The notes beneath the pieces are model-generated. The model worked only from the letters and a program-made list of their open reading frames with translations. It did no database searches and was not told the origin of the DNA. A stretch of 64,000 bases of DNA from Diploscapter coronatus (taxonomy: Eukaryota > Nematoda > Chromadorea > Rhabditida > Rhabditidae): contig OZ038422.1 of assembly GCA_964036155.1 (NCBI GenBank), positions 68,285,201-68,349,200 on the forward strand, written 5' to 3'. Made by a program: the position numbers and the translations under genes. This document shows positions 49,601 through 62,470 of the stretch, one piece after another (position 1 is the first letter of the stretch; each line of letters starts with the position of its first letter).

Positions 49601-52600
49601 TTGATCATTATATTGTTTCAAACTTACTTTCAGGTACCGGCTCGAATGCAGCCCTAAACAAGGCAGATCTTATTAAAGAAGCCCTCGGCTATCTGCTCGA
49701 GTGGATCCAAATCACTCTGCACTTCTACGAAAAGGACAAGTCCGGTGAGTTTTTGCAGTATTTTTTCTTCAAATTTAATTTTATTCTAGCGCTCTACTTC
49801 CAAACTCTGTCCAATTCCCTGTTCACTGCAGTCGATGCCTCGAGGGAATTCGCACCGACCGAGGGAATTATCGCCTATTACGAATTGGCCACTGTAAGGA
49901 GTTTTCTTTCATTTATATCAATTTAATTAACTGAATTTTGGGGCCACAGGTGCGTTGTTTCCCAGAGAAAGTACTTTGTTATCAATCGGTATTTTTCCTC
50001 GGATTCCTTCTTTTTCCACATTCTCTCTGCTTTGGTAGCAATGTACTCACTCTTGGTAATAAAGTACTTGCAGCCGTTTTTCTTTAAGATCATCAGCTCA
50101 TAAACAGATCATGTTACAAAATAGACTCATTTTCACAAATTAGCGTCTTTTCAATTTAACCTCTTCGACTTGATTTGCTGGAGAGCTTTCCAAAAAAACT
50201 CATTTCATTTGTTGTTCTCAGGCCGAGATGCAATTCAAGACGTTTTCTGCAGACGTGACTCAATCCTACGTCGATCTCTTCCTGTCTTCCATCAAGAAAA
50301 TTGACGTTCCTGCAGAACGGTAAACTCATTATATTCAACCGGGATTTTTATGAACACTATTCCAGCTCATCCTGGATGAAATTTGTTCGAGCGTTCGCAT
50401 TGAGAAATCCAGAGTTGCTCAACGAGGCACTCCATTCTATAACAGGAGGGCAGAATCGTAGGAAATTTTCATCCCTAACAGTAGCAACATACGAAAAAAT
50501 TCTGAATTAATTATTCAAACCCAATTTTTTTCTTCATTAAAATCATTTTACTCGATTTTTGTTCAGTTGAGTCGAATCGCTGGTTCTACACTCTTTGTGC
50601 CTCGATTGTCGATGCTCAAAGCTGGCACAATGGGATGGAAATGCTTATTTATGCCCTCTTTCAAGGTAAATAGTCAATTCACTGAATTCGAGGATGAAAC
50701 AGTTTATTGTTTCAATTTTATCTTTCAAAAAAAACTTGTTTCTAACTTTTTTATTCAGACCTGACAATGGAGAAAATTACGGCTTTCGTGGATATCTGGA
50801 ACCACTTCACTGGCTCTGTGCAGCAATTCATTCCCAGCACATTCGTTTACCTCTTCAGCCACGTCGACGAAACTGTAAGGATTCGCTCAGTATTTTCGAA
50901 CAGTTTACCTCGTTCTAGGTCTTTTTTTTTAGTCTTTCCGTACTTCCTCTCAAACCATTAACTTTTCATTTTTCCGAATATTGCCACAATTCAATATTTT
51001 CAGGCATCCAATTTGGGTCCTGAGGAAAAACAGAATCTTCGAATTGGTCTGCAAATGCTGGCTGCCAAAGTCGAAGAACACAGCTTCGAGGTCTTCTTCG
51101 AAAACCACTTCAATGCGATCATGAACGAAGAACAGAGGGATGTCTTCTACATGATTCCCCTCCTCACGAAAGTAAGAAGAAAATAGATAATATTTCATGA
51201 TTTAGTAAAGGGTATCACAATCGGCACTTGTAAACTTTATACACAACAAAAGAAAACGGATAGAAAATTTCTCATTGTAGAACGTGGACTTCCTCCGAAG
51301 TTTCGCCAAGGACTCGACAGATCCAGTCATCAGTCGGGCCTACGAATTCGCAGCTGCAAACAAGGATTCCGAATTTGCGGTCGATTTGTCGAGTGCAAAT
51401 TCGATCGATTTCAGGTTAGCTATTTTCTCATTTGTTTATTATACATATTATCAGATCAGAGCAAAAATTTGAATATTCAGATCATTGATCATTAGCACGA
51501 AGGCAGCGATTTTGAGAGGAACAACCGGAGGGGTCGAATTGTTGAAGAAGGTATTTATCTTTATTATGATTTTTATTCTGAAAATTTTGTAACTTTCTGA
51601 TACTTTTTTAATTTCGATTAGGCTAGAAAATAGTTTTACAGGATGCGTCAAAACTTTGAGCTATTTTATATCTGCACAAAGCACTACATTTCTGTATAGT
51701 AAAACGGATTTTTGAAAACTTTGTGTGTAAATTGTCAAAAATTTTATGCAAACTAGTGAAAATCAAGTGCGAATTCTCAAGATCAATTCATAGTTATTCA
51801 GCTGTTGGAGCGAGTGTCTCAAATCGATGATCCACAATTGGCCTCCAAGATATCCGAGGACTTGGTTTGGCTGCTGGCATTCTCGACTCCCGACACTTCG
51901 GTCGAGCTCTGCAGATACAGGGCAACCATGCTCTGGCAACAGAGGTTTATTCACTTTTTGAATAAATGAAAGTAAAACTGACATTTTTCAGAATTCTAGT
52001 GCAATTTGTGCAAGTCTACTGCAGTGTGATGCCAAATGCTAAACCAGGTTTATTCTTTTTCTTCTCGGTATAATAAATTTCGAACTTCATAGTTTCAGTT
52101 GGAAAATCTCTTCTTCTTCAATTACTGCCCAAGACGTTCGAACTCGGCAAGGGTATTCCCGATTCGGGTCTATATTTTCAGAAGGTATGATTGGCTGTCC
52201 ATTTCTTTGGTATGGTCTTTATTTTGAGCTGCTGCCCTTCATGATCGACTCTCTGAACGAGTCGTTTCCCTCCTCTCAGTTGGACTCGATTCTGTCCTCG
52301 CTGTGCCTCGTTCTGCCCTCTATCCAAGTCGATGCAGCTCTGCTCGAAAAACTCGTCCCCCGTCTAGTTGCCATTCTCCAAATCGACAATGTTTCCATGG
52401 TATGAAAGTTGTATTTCATAATAGCGGAACTATAAAAGCTAATGAAGTTATTCATTTCCTACAAAAATTCGAAAACTTTGAAAACTTCTTCACTATTCTA
52501 TTCATTGTGGATTAGGGGACGAGCGGAAAATGGGTTTTTGACTTTTTGGAAACGGAAATCGGCTAACAATTCCCGGAAATGGAAATTTCTGCTCGCTCCT

Positions 52601-52987
52601 GTTGTGGGTGCACGACGTCCAACTCTGAAATATTAATTTTGAATTTTCCATTTGGAAACTAAATTTTCAACATCGAAAATTCGAAGACAAAAACACGCTC
52701 CTCTGCTTTTCTTACGCCAATTGTGAAACTATTTCAATCGTCGCTCTTTTTCATCTCATTTCTATATAAAATGTTCACTGATTCAGTCTGTGCTGATCTC
52801 CTCCCTGGACAGTCTCCTGTTCCTGTCGAAATCTGCTGACAAGCGACTTGTGTCCTCCTTCTCTTCGCTCATTCGTCCTGCAGTCAATCAGCTCCTCGGA
52901 CACAAGAAGAGGCTCGTCAGGAAGAAGGTTGCCATCGTCAACCATACTTGGTGGGATTTAGAAAAAAGATATGATAGGCTAATTTGA
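46604..52987 (+). CDS. mms-19: MMS19 cytosolic iron-sulfur assembly adaptor
   Basis: HEAT-repeat adaptor of the CIA targeting complex, which delivers Fe-S clusters to DNA replication and repair enzymes. Exons 46604-46695, 46744-46847, 47611-47702, 47746-47896, 48190-48315, 48359-48420, 48461-48625, 48682-48781, 48910-49017, 49291-49431, 49634-49744, 49790-49893, 50222-50319, 50366-50457, 50567-50665, 50759-50874, 51004-51171, 51281-51414, 51481-51550, 51802-51944, 51992-52047, 52099-52184, 52229-52399, 52787-52987; about 929 aa (human about 1030). Diagnostic matches: N-terminal HAMAGERDPRCLVVVFKLF then LFEAVACYFPISFRP (family: DGEKDPRNL, LFEVTSCYFPIDF), ITRDELAASCISCL, and the C-terminal LLGHKKRLVRKKV ending near WWDL (family: DDKKRLVRKEA then W). 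The middle is divergent helical repeats, as expected. I first considered exportin, but the N-terminal and C-terminal motifs fit MMS19. Confidence 0.92.
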
Positions 52988-55308
52988 ATCTATCCCTTTA
53001 TTATAAGTATGAAGTTGGTCTTCACAATATTAGCTCGATTTTAAAACGATTCCTCAATAGTTCTTCTTTAATAATTTTGGACATAGGAATTTCAACCTCT
53101 AAATACAAAGATGGAAAATTATTTATCTCACGATTCATGTTTAGAGTGTAGTTGAAATCCAATATTTTTTAGTGTAGAACTATGAAAATGAACCATATCA
53201 ACTGACCATTTTTAAAAGATCGAAAGTTATCCATTAATAACAAATTCATATTCAAAACATTGGACTATTTCTATTTCCAGGTCTCCTTTGGCACAGCCTA
53301 TCTGAACATCCTATGTTGATGATGAAGCAGTATTACATATAAGAAAGGTCTCATCATTTTTACTGTCACTCATTTTATTTTTACTGTCATACGAGTTGTT
53401 GAACGTTTCATTTTTATTTCCGAACGGGTCATTTATTATTATTGTTGTTGTTCCAAGCGTAACAAGTGCTGAAAAAGTTGTATTTTATTCTTTGAAAAAA
53501 TAAAAGCTCGGTTTTATTCATCGAAAATAGAAAGTTGGCCTTCGATTTGTCAGTTTTTACGCGAAGAGTTATGAATGATGACGGGTTAATTCGAGTCTTC
53601 TTTTGCATTTCGATAGGCAATTTGGGCCTGGAGAATCAAGGAGGCTTCATAAAGAAGGGGAGATCCAGTAGACAGTAAATTGGACAGATCCAATCCAGTC
53701 AGAAGTCAGCAGTCTCGAGAATGCAAAAGGCAAAAATAGGAGGGGAAAGTGCGCGAGGCGAGAATGAACCGGACGGGTAAAGGGCCAGAAAGTGAGAGGA
53801 TAGCGGTCGGAGGGCAGGGCGCTAAACTCGCCCTTGAACCGATGACCGATGCAAGCTGGATTCTCGAGATGGCTAGCTCCTTCATACCTGTTCATAATTG
53901 AACTATTCAGCAAGTTTGCAGACTTTTTCTCCCTAATGCTTGAACATAATTCTGCACTTGTCAAATTTCCTATGTTCCATCTAGCTGTGTGTCTAGCTTA
54001 GCAGTCATTTTCCATTTCTACAATATTTTGCAGTTGCATTTACGCATTGCGAGCTGCCTGTTGTCCATTCCATTTGTCCCATTTACTATTTGCTTCATTT
54101 GCACCCATTGACAGCTATTCATCCCACTTTCCAATGCCTTTACAGTCCGCCGTTCCGAACTTTCGTTTCTAGTTTCTTTTCGGAACATTGCCTTGGCAAA
54201 TTAGCACTATCCTTGCCAATCTGTTATTAATTATTTTCCTATTTTTTACGGATAGACACATTCAAAGGCAATTATTTCTACGTAAGAAAAGCGAGAAACA
54301 AGGGAAAATGGATATGAAAATGAGATGAGATTGGAATTGAATGAGAAGAGAAATCCGTTGGCTTTAGCTGGCCAGGTTACAAATTTTGGTCAGTTGTTTA
54401 GACAACTTTCTCTTTACTTACATTCCATTATTTTGATGTTTAATATTGAATTAGCCGATTTTTAAATGGCCTTGCAAATTATAATGATATCTTCCATCTT
54501 AAAACGACTATCAACTTTACAGGTCTCCTATAATTGTCATCAGTTCACCACGGTCATCTGATGTATGTATTTGCCATAGATTTTTCATAATCATCACCTT
54601 TTCTTACACCCTATAGTCTCCCTATCTGATAACAAATGTAACCGATGATAAATACAGGAATCCGAATTTACAGGCTGATTTTCATAAAAATTTGTAAATA
54701 ATATCAGCTTTTCCCATACTCCCTATTCCTAAATTGGTGAGTTTTGCAAAGATTGATAGTTATCAGTAAGTGAATTCTAGAGCGAACCGAAAATTGTAAT
54801 CTTCAAATTTAAAATATTTTCCCGAAGCTTCTGGCATTTATTGATCTTGAAATATTATTATTCGAGCTTTTCTATTCAATTTCTGAATTTCATACCCACC
54901 AAATATGGTTCTTCCTCTTCTTCATTCATTCCTTCCCTTTCTCTTTGGACTTTCACGGAAAAGTGATGGTCTGAAGAATTGCGGTCTGCAAGAAAAATCA
55001 CTTGAGTGTGATCGAAAATAGGTAAAAAAAAAAGAGAAATTGCCTTGGACAAGTAAACAGTGAGCTGTTGGGCGGTTGAACGAGAAAGAAGAAAGTGAAA
55101 TGAATTTGTTGCATACAACATGCTAAATCCATACTTAATCCGTTCGACAACAGATCAAAATCACAATTCAATCTGAAAAATCTTACCTATCTCGTTTTTT
55201 GCCCTTTTGGCTTCATTTTTGACAATTTTTGATCTATTTGAAACTTTTGTTCCGTATGATAGTGCGAAATAGCTCTCGTAATCCATTTCAAAGACAATCT
55301 TATTCAGA
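52988..55308. other. Intergenic region between mms-19 and the ground-like gene
   Basis: The mms-19 3' UTR, perhaps ending near the AATAAA at 53499-53504, and the promoter of the downstream gene. I see no supported exon. Open frames at 53647-53964 and 54876-55121 on the minus strand have no family resemblance. Confidence 0.55.
55301..55308 (+). promoter_or_regulatory. Likely trans-splice acceptor abutting the start codon
   Basis: TATTCAG ends one base before the ATG at 55309. A 3' splice site this close to the start with no upstream coding exon fits spliced-leader trans-splicing. Confidence 0.5.
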
Positions 55309-58300
55309 ATGCTATTATCGTTGTTGATTTTGTGCTATCTTCTATTGCTATTAGCGACTTGCGCTGACAGTTTGTTCTTCGGTGGACTGGGATCTTTAGG
55401 TAAAATTTAATATACTGAAAGATCGAAAATTTCTAAAAAAAAAAATTAATGCAGGAAGTTGCTCTTGTCCACCGATGCCTTCATGTGGTGGTGGGTTGCC
55501 TTCTCTTCCGACTCCTTGTCAGATTTTCTCTTGCCCTCCACAAATTCCTTCATCTAGTGGATCATGTGGAGCTGCAGCGCCCTCATATCAAGGTTCGTTT
55601 ATTCAAGAATATCTAAGCTATTGGAGAGAAAACACACACACATTTCAGCCTCCTACAGTGCTCTGCCCGCTGCTCTTCCGGCAGCCCCCCAACCACCTGC
55701 CTATCAACCTGCTTATCAGTCTCAGCCTCCCGCATCCAGTTATCAGTACAATCAGCCGGCTTCACAATATCCAAGCTTCTCATCGTTTAGTAATCAGCCC
55801 TTAGCACCAGCATAGTTAATTTCTATTTATATATGACAAAATGCAAAAAAAAAAACAATTACTTTCAGCCCAGCTGCAAATGGCTACAGCACGTCCCAAT
55901 ATATCAATTCACAAACTCAACCAGAAGCTTTGAAGGTAACTCTTTCAATTATTGGATCGATTTGTCGTAGTGCATCGACTGAGGTATGCTTTTGCCTCGG
56001 TCTTAGTATCCTGACTGACCATCTAAGAAGCCATTCGGAATTTTTCCTAGTGGATAAATTAGGCAAATTACATTGGACACAAATGCTAGCTGTCTGATCC
56101 CAATCCAGTGCTCGAATCGAACATTTTAATAATTTTAGCAATGATAATTTTACATTCTTTCAATAGTGTACTGATGAGATAAAATTAAGTTATTCTAGTT
56201 GAAATCAATTTTCCCATTCGCTAAAAGTTTTAATAATATATTAAAAAGGTAGCATGCTAGGTTCAGCTCTAAGAATAAGCATTGAAGAGTCCGAAATCTT
56301 GAAGGTCGAAAATGAGGGGAGAAAGAAACGATTTTAGACCAGTCTCTAGTCTTTTTATTTTGCGTATTATTTCTTTATTTTTTGGCCATGAAAAGAGCCG
56401 TGCACTACTTTGCACTTCTCCGATTTGGGAGCAAATAATAATATGATCTCATAAATGTTCTTCAGCTACCACCGCTGATTGGTAACTCATTCCCTGGTCC
56501 CGGTCCTTCACCGCCAGCTCCTTCTTCGAATTCTTACACTGCTCCTAATTCTCAGGCTTTGCAACAGCCGTATATAATTTGAATTTTGCATCTCAGACAA
56601 AATTTTTCTCTTCAGCATTCAATCCTCTCAGCCTGCAGCTCCTCCATCATATTCGATGCCTACATTGGTGTCACCTTCCAGTTATAAAGCTTCTCAGCCT
56701 GCAGCTCCTCCGTCATATCCAGCGCCCACTGTGGTGTCACCTTCCAGTTACAAAACTTCTCAGCCTGCTTCTTATTACCAGCCAGAAACTACCAACACAA
56801 ACACTAATGTAAATACCAACACTAATTATGCTGCGAGCAGCGGCAGCAGTAGTGACAGTAGCAGTTCATCGAACTCCTACAACATACAATCAAGTGCAAA
56901 TCAAGTCGAAGTTCAGCCCTATGCGCCCGAATCATCGCCTGTAAGTGATCGTTCCATTAAACATAATTTACTTTGGATTAGAATTGCTACGAGAAGTGCG
57001 TAAATGACCGAATATGGCAATTGCAATGACATTTCAAGTGGTTTGAGCGAGAATCGAATCTAGAAATAGTAGAGACAGGAGAAGGCGAGTAAGCTTGTAA
57101 TTGCGTAGCTCCTCTTGAAAGCGTCATACATTAGCAGGGCAATTGCAGGATTCTTTGAATTGCTGAAGCATTGTAAGAAAATAAAATTGCGAATAAAATC
57201 TGATTATATAGTTATTTTAAAAAATCTGAATTCAGGCATCTCATCAAGCTTCACATCAAGTCGCTGAGGAACAGACACAGATCGCCAATAATATCGAAAA
57301 TCAACTTGCTACAGAAGCTCCTGCAGCTCCAAATTCATATCCATTACCAAAAACGGATTTCAAGATAACTAGTATGCAGGTACATTTGACATAATGATTT
57401 ATGATTACATTTGAAGAGATCATTGAAATTGGAATTTTCCAGGTAGCAGGAAATAACAATTATGCTCAAGCTCAAACAGCCGTAGATACCGAGAGTGAGA
57501 GACAACCGACAGAAAACACAGCTTTGCAAGTTACTGAGAAAACTGAATATGTCGATTCTGTTACCGAGATCTATGGCACAAGTCTACTTCCCAGTCAACA
57601 AGTCGCTGCTGCTGGGCCTACTGAAGGTTAGTAAGTTGTGATTAGAGAACACGAACTGATAAAACTTACAATGAATTCTGATAAAAAAAAACTAGTTTGG
57701 CAACCAACTATTTCATATTTTATCATTTTCGCAGGTGTTACTTATTACTCTCAAGTAAAACAGTCTGGATACGATTACGGTAAAATTATTTTTCGTACAC
57801 TGCTATTGCACTTCAATCGCTATGCAAATTGGAAAATGCTAAGCAAATATCACAGCTTCAAGTCGATAACCTTGTCAATAGTTACACCGATCGTCAATGT
57901 AGTCAAAGATCTGAGTATTGCATTTAGCAAACAATTCATAAGCCTGAATGAATAAATAGCACACCGCGCTTACTTGACGAGGCTAATGAAACGTGCTAAT
58001 CAAGGATTTCCAGGAGCAACAACAGCAGCACCGAGTTACTACACGACAATAGTTCCCGCCACAGTGAACACAGTTCCTATTGCTGCTGTGGGACCGAAAA
58101 GTGAAGTTGAAGAGTTCACAAACCAAGTCAACAATTTTTATAGTGAGATTTGATTTTCTGTCAATGAAAATATAAACATGAAAAATATAGTCCCAATTGT
58201 AAGAAAACTGAAACGTCTTATCTTTATTTAAATTTGGTTACTAAAGACGAGAATTACATTTTTAGAAAATAATGGAGCAGAAACGACGACAGCGCAAGCT

Positions 58301-59081
58301 ACAGAAGTAGAAGTGGAAGTAGAAGAAGGAGAGGAATCATCAGGATATGGCAGGAAAGCTTATGATGTGAAGAGTGCGAATAATCTGGATGCAGAGTCGA
58401 TCAAACGGGAGAGTAATCGAGTAAGACTTTCATTAGATCTAGATTCTTCACAATTGCTCAGAACGTTTCAATCGATGCCAAGCGAGAAGACGAAAATGCT
58501 CAAATCGAAGAATATGAAGCTGAATTGGATCCAGCGGTTAGTGACGAGTTCGAGAAGACCAAAGCTAAAGTAATCTTATAGTCTATTCTTCTCTTAGATT
58601 AGAAATCAACCTCAGGCGATGAAAAGTCTACACCATCTGGACTTTCAAAAACCAAAAGATTCGGCGATTTCGAAATGTAACTCCGGTAAACTGATGCAGT
58701 TGATGCACGAGAAAATGACGCCATCTCCGTCAATATCCAAGCAGCTAATTTTCACGGCTGCAACTAAAGAATTCCCAGGCCGAAGTATCGACGTGATTTG
58801 TTCGAGGTATTTTTTAATTATTAATCTCAGAAATAACTAGCGATTCATTGCATCACCTTTCTAAAATTTAACGAAAATACCATTATTCTTTCAGACACTC
58901 ATTCAGTTACATCGTAGTTACAAGTCCGTTGTATTGTGAGGTGAGTTGTAATATCAACATATTTCTTGAAACGGTTTTGACTCAAGAGTTAAAATCAACT
59001 CAGCTTTTTAGTAATTGGTTATGAATCTGCTTTCAGCACCGGAAAAGTCCGTTGACTTGTTTCGCCTTCTTCCAACCGTAG
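55309..59081 (+). CDS. Ground-like domain secreted protein (hedgehog-related GRL family)
   Basis: Nematode-specific secreted protein, probably cuticle or extracellular matrix related. Exons 55309-55399, 55455-55592, 55649-55814, 55869-55935, 56466-56569, 56616-56940, 57236-57379, 57443-57626, 57735-57779, 58014-58142, 58266-58420, 58462-58569, 58616-58806, 58895-58940, 59037-59081; about 645 aa, long for the family. Signal peptide MLLSLLILCYLLLLATCADS, then a Cys-containing segment (SCSCPPMPSCGGG, CQIFSCPPQ), then about 400 residues rich in Pro, Gln, Ser, Tyr and Ala. A C-terminal ground-like domain (about 560-645) has CNSGKLMQLMHEKM, ISKQLIFTAATKEFPG, DVICSRHSFSYIVV, SPLYCE and LTCFAFFQP, with the expected cysteines. 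Exon 6 carries a 66-bp in-frame tandem duplication. Exon 13 starts at 58616, because an earlier acceptor would leave a 28-nt intron. Confidence 0.88.
56626..56757 (+). repeat. 66-bp in-frame tandem repeat in the ground-like gene
   Basis: Two diverged 66-bp units (56626-56691 and 56692-56757), each coding for SQPAAPPSYP-type peptides ending VSPSSYK, followed by a partial third unit from 56758 (SQPAS). Each unit is 22 codons, so the frame is kept. Confidence 0.9.
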
Positions 59082-60268
59082 TTTAACCGCGAATGCATCA
59101 GTCTTCATCGAAACAGTTATAATATCTCGAAAAATGTCATTGAAGCTAGAGCTATCTTTACATCTGCGTCCAGAATCACCATAATAAGTTCACATTGAAA
59201 ATTTGTATGCTAGATTGATTCACTTCTTGAAATTAATAACTTTCACAAAGAGGACATACCATAATTTATTGTTAGCCAATTGAGTTAAGTTAGACTATTC
59301 GAAGGTCTTGAGTGTGTAAGTCTTTCAACCGTCATCCAGGGGTACCATTTTATTTTTTTTTTTTCAAATTATTTATTTATTTTTGCATATTATGCAATCA
59401 GAATAGGTTGTGTTTTAACATCGATTTTACTTTGAACAACATCGAATCGATGAGAACGTGTCATAAATAACGCAAAAAGTTGCGTAATCCTTCAAAGAAA
59501 TCAATGCAAAAGCAGCCTATTTCATGAATCATTTGCTCAAACCGGTAGTTTGAATGGAGAAAGAAAGAAGTTGAAATCTTCTTCCTTTCAAACAAATATT
59601 ATATGGAAACACGTATGTGATTTGTCGACAAATAAATGAAAAACTAAGAAAATTTTGTGTGTAGTAATTGGCAAGATAGCATGTGAAAATATGTATGCAG
59701 AAGTGAGTAGATGGAAAGGACAAATAAGTACAAACATTAGGAGTATCGATCGATGTATGAATGTGATTGAATAGTTAGGCAACCATGGCAATAGAATAAA
59801 TGAGTGAAATAATGTATTTGATAAAAGTCGATTTCCATCTAATGTGTGAACTATTTGACCTCGTCTAATCATAAATTTTGAATAGTGCATGATGGTCATA
59901 CCGTTGACACACAAGGGTCATCAAATGAAAAAGTGACCTGCCTGCAACTGCAGTTAGATATTTGATGACAGCTACATTCAGAGGAGTTCGTTGATGAGTT
60001 TACCAATGTACTGTATTCGATACCTTGATTTTCCAGTGACGTCTGCAATTGTAAAAATGACGCTATTTTCAACATCTTTTCAAAAAAATATTCCTTTGAG
60101 CTAGCCGATACAACTAAAACTTTTGAAGTAGCAAAGCAAAGTATGCTTTGTAAAAATAAGCTTGAACAAACAAAGTCCACCAAGTGATAAGAAGAAATAC
60201 TTCACGCTCACAGACACCCTCCACAACAATAACATACAACTCGAAGTTCAACTTACATCACAATAAAA
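59082..60268. other. Convergent 3' region with no supported gene
   Basis: Open minus-strand frames at 59588-59914 and 59896-60183 have no flanking splice structure or family resemblance. AT-rich DNA between two converging 3' ends. Confidence 0.5.
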
Positions 60269-60771
60269 CTATGTAACGTCTAAAAAATAATAAACCTGAA
60301 GTCAAGAATATGATCTATTCTCAATTATATCACCTTGACTAGAATAGAAACAGTGTAACTTACGTAGCTGTCCTCAGTGTCGATGAATTTAGTAGCACTC
60401 AGTATTCTGGGATTATAGTCAGAGGTTGATCTCCTACATATTGGGTTGCACGATCGACGACTCAGTGAAGATAACGAAAATGGAGGACACTAAACACGAT
60501 TTTAGAACTTTAGAAAAGAAATACCTTTCATATCTCAACAAACCTTTGTGATATTGAAGCAGCATATGCAAATGATAGCGATTAGTGCAGCCATCATTAA
60601 AAAGAGGAAACCGATGAAGACGATTGGATAAAAGCAATTACAGGAAAGTGAGTCATCGGAGGTTGGAATACGTAGGTTGACAAATAGCGCCGGCTCTGCG
60701 GTTGACAAATTCGCTGATGGAATCGAGGTAGACGGAGTTGAAGCGTCTATGGAATTTGACGGATTGAGCAT
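60269..60771 (-). CDS. Probable small single-pass membrane protein, unrecognised
   Basis: Not a family I recognise. Three exons, 60771-60544, 60489-60364 and 60295-60269, join in phase with GT-AG introns of 54 and 68 nt; about 126 aa. A Ser/Thr/Pro-rich N-terminal segment (about residues 1-48) carries possible O-glycosylation sites. A hydrophobic span (about 50-70; FYPIVFIGFLFLMMAALIAI) with adjacent cysteines follows, and then a basic Cys/Ser/Arg-rich tail (SLSSLSRRSCNPICRRS) that suggests a cytoplasmic C terminus. The ATG directly follows TCTGTAG, an acceptor-like site, so the start may be trans-spliced or there may be upstream exons. The last short exon is the weakest part; an alternative acceptor a few bases on is possible. 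Confidence 0.5.
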
Positions 60772-61725
60772 CTACAGACAAGACATTAAAATTTCATAAA
60801 CCTCGAATCAATGAGTATTCAATACGATCAGATAAAATTTCAACAATCAGAATAACATTAACTTCGAAATAAAATAAGGCAATTAAAATTAAGGACGTGA
60901 CGGGAATGAATCCATTTTGAGGTTGAACCTGAAACCATCTTTCAAAAGATGATGACAGCGAGTACAATGTTTCCAAATCATTTCTTCAAATAAATGCCTT
61001 CTCATCAAACGCAATTTCTCGCCTTTTTCTTCTCACCGATTTGAAAAAGATTGTACTCGAAACTTCGGAAAATATTTGGAATTCGAAATAAATGTTGCAA
61101 AAATCGGTGAAAGCGAAATCAGATTGATCTCCATAGATTTTCGATCAGGAGTCAGAATCGTAAATCTGAATTAGATCTGATAGACATGATCTAGGTTACA
61201 GATCACTTGATTTAAATGCCACTATTCTAAAATAAGATGTTAGGATAAAATATTCAGAAAACATGCATAAAAGTGAGTTAAACACAATGCGTACACAAGA
61301 GAATCCGGTAGAATTTGCTAGAGATCGCGAATGTGCGGGTGGATTAGATAGACAAAAAATGATAAAATCGATGGATGAAGATACTGAAATCGAAAATATG
61401 CGGTGAGATGATAAAGTTTGTCATCGAATGAAAATAACTTGGGGCTAGGATAGATTAGAAAGACGGAATGGGGGAAGATAAAAGGAGAAGGCAGAGAGAG
61501 AGCGAGGAAGACTGACAGTACAACGCAAAGATAAACAGATGAAAGGGGATAAAGGATCACTCACAGACAAGATATGATCAGGCTCTTTCATCCTTGGATC
61601 TCTCAACCCCGTAAACTCCCTCACTTCACTGAAATGTCTATTGGGATTCCTTTGAACTTTTCACGTGATGCAAAAATTAGGTCCCTTGTAGTTATCATCC
61701 CTTTTTCCTTTTCTCCATACTATTT

Positions 61726-62106
61726 CACGCAGTCAGGTCCATTAACAGAGCAAATTGGCTCCGCCCACTTTTGTACAAACCACGCGAGGGGATTACAATA
61801 TTCCATTTTTAGGAAAAATTGATTTTCTTTAGAGATTTCAGATGAAAGTTTGTAGTTTATTAAATTATTATTTCGAATTTTTTTTAGAAAAAATGAACAA
61901 TTGTTTTTCAAAAAAAGAAACGAACCAATTTTTGGAAAAAGAAATAGCAAAAATAATCGATAAAAATTCGAAAAAGCAAAGAAAAATAAAGGGAAACTGC
62001 TAACATAGCAGTACGGTAGTTTTAGGCCCCACCCATTTTGCTCATTTCCATGTGGCGCTCTTTTCCTGCGTTTAGAAATTCCTTTGTTAATAGACCTGAC
62101 TGCGTG
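61726..62106. mobile_element. MITE-like element with 25-nt inverted ends
   Basis: Ends at 61726-61750 and 62082-62106 begin CACGCAGTCAGGTC and match in inverse at 23 of 25 positions. Just inside, both ends carry a related GC-rich motif (CTCCGCCCACTT against CCCCACCCATTT), but in the same orientation. The core is A/T-rich with runs of A and T and no open frame. No clear flanking duplication. Confidence 0.65.
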
Positions 62107-62406
62107 TTCGTGGAATGGCTCTTAAATAAAAGAAGAGAGGAGGCGTTATCAGTGGAAAAGGTGAAAGATGGTTGAAGGCCCCAGAAGGGGACAATTGGAG
62201 AAATTGAAGAAAATTATGGATAATGGCTGAAGAGTTGAGGAAGGGGCTAGCATTACATAAAACAAACTTTATATGAATTTCAAGCAACATAATCGCAAAG
62301 ATCAGCAAGTTCCACTTGATTATCAGATTTACCAAACATCAAGTTCATACTCGAATATCTGTTGCGCGCATTTTTAGTTGACACAAAAAATGATGGTTGG
62401 GAAATT

Positions 62407-62470
62407 CAGACTTGGGACTTTTCCGCCACAGCTGCGGTGCGGTGGCCAAATTAAAAAAGTCCCAAGTCTG
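62407..62470. repeat. Perfect 16-bp inverted repeat (hairpin)
   Basis: CAGACTTGGGACTTTT at 62407-62422 is perfectly complementary to 62455-62470. The GC-rich loop contains a further GCCAC/GTGGC pairing. The total is 64 bp. Confidence 0.85.

Noticed and set aside
46604..52987. Exportin/karyopherin as identity of the large HEAT-like gene
   Set aside because: The N-terminal GERDPRCLVVVF and CYFPISF segments and the C-terminal KKRLVRKK end with Trp match MMS19 and not exportins.
52927..53318. Alternative mms-19 last exon joined from 52927 to an acceptor at 53280
   Set aside because: The donor context (AAG|GTTGCC) is poor and the unspliced reading gives the family-like ending with Trp. The alternative ending has no resemblance.
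58570..58597. 28-nt intron in the ground-like gene
   Set aside because: Too short for normal splicing. The next acceptor (CCTCAG, exon from 58616) keeps the same phase with a 46-nt intron.
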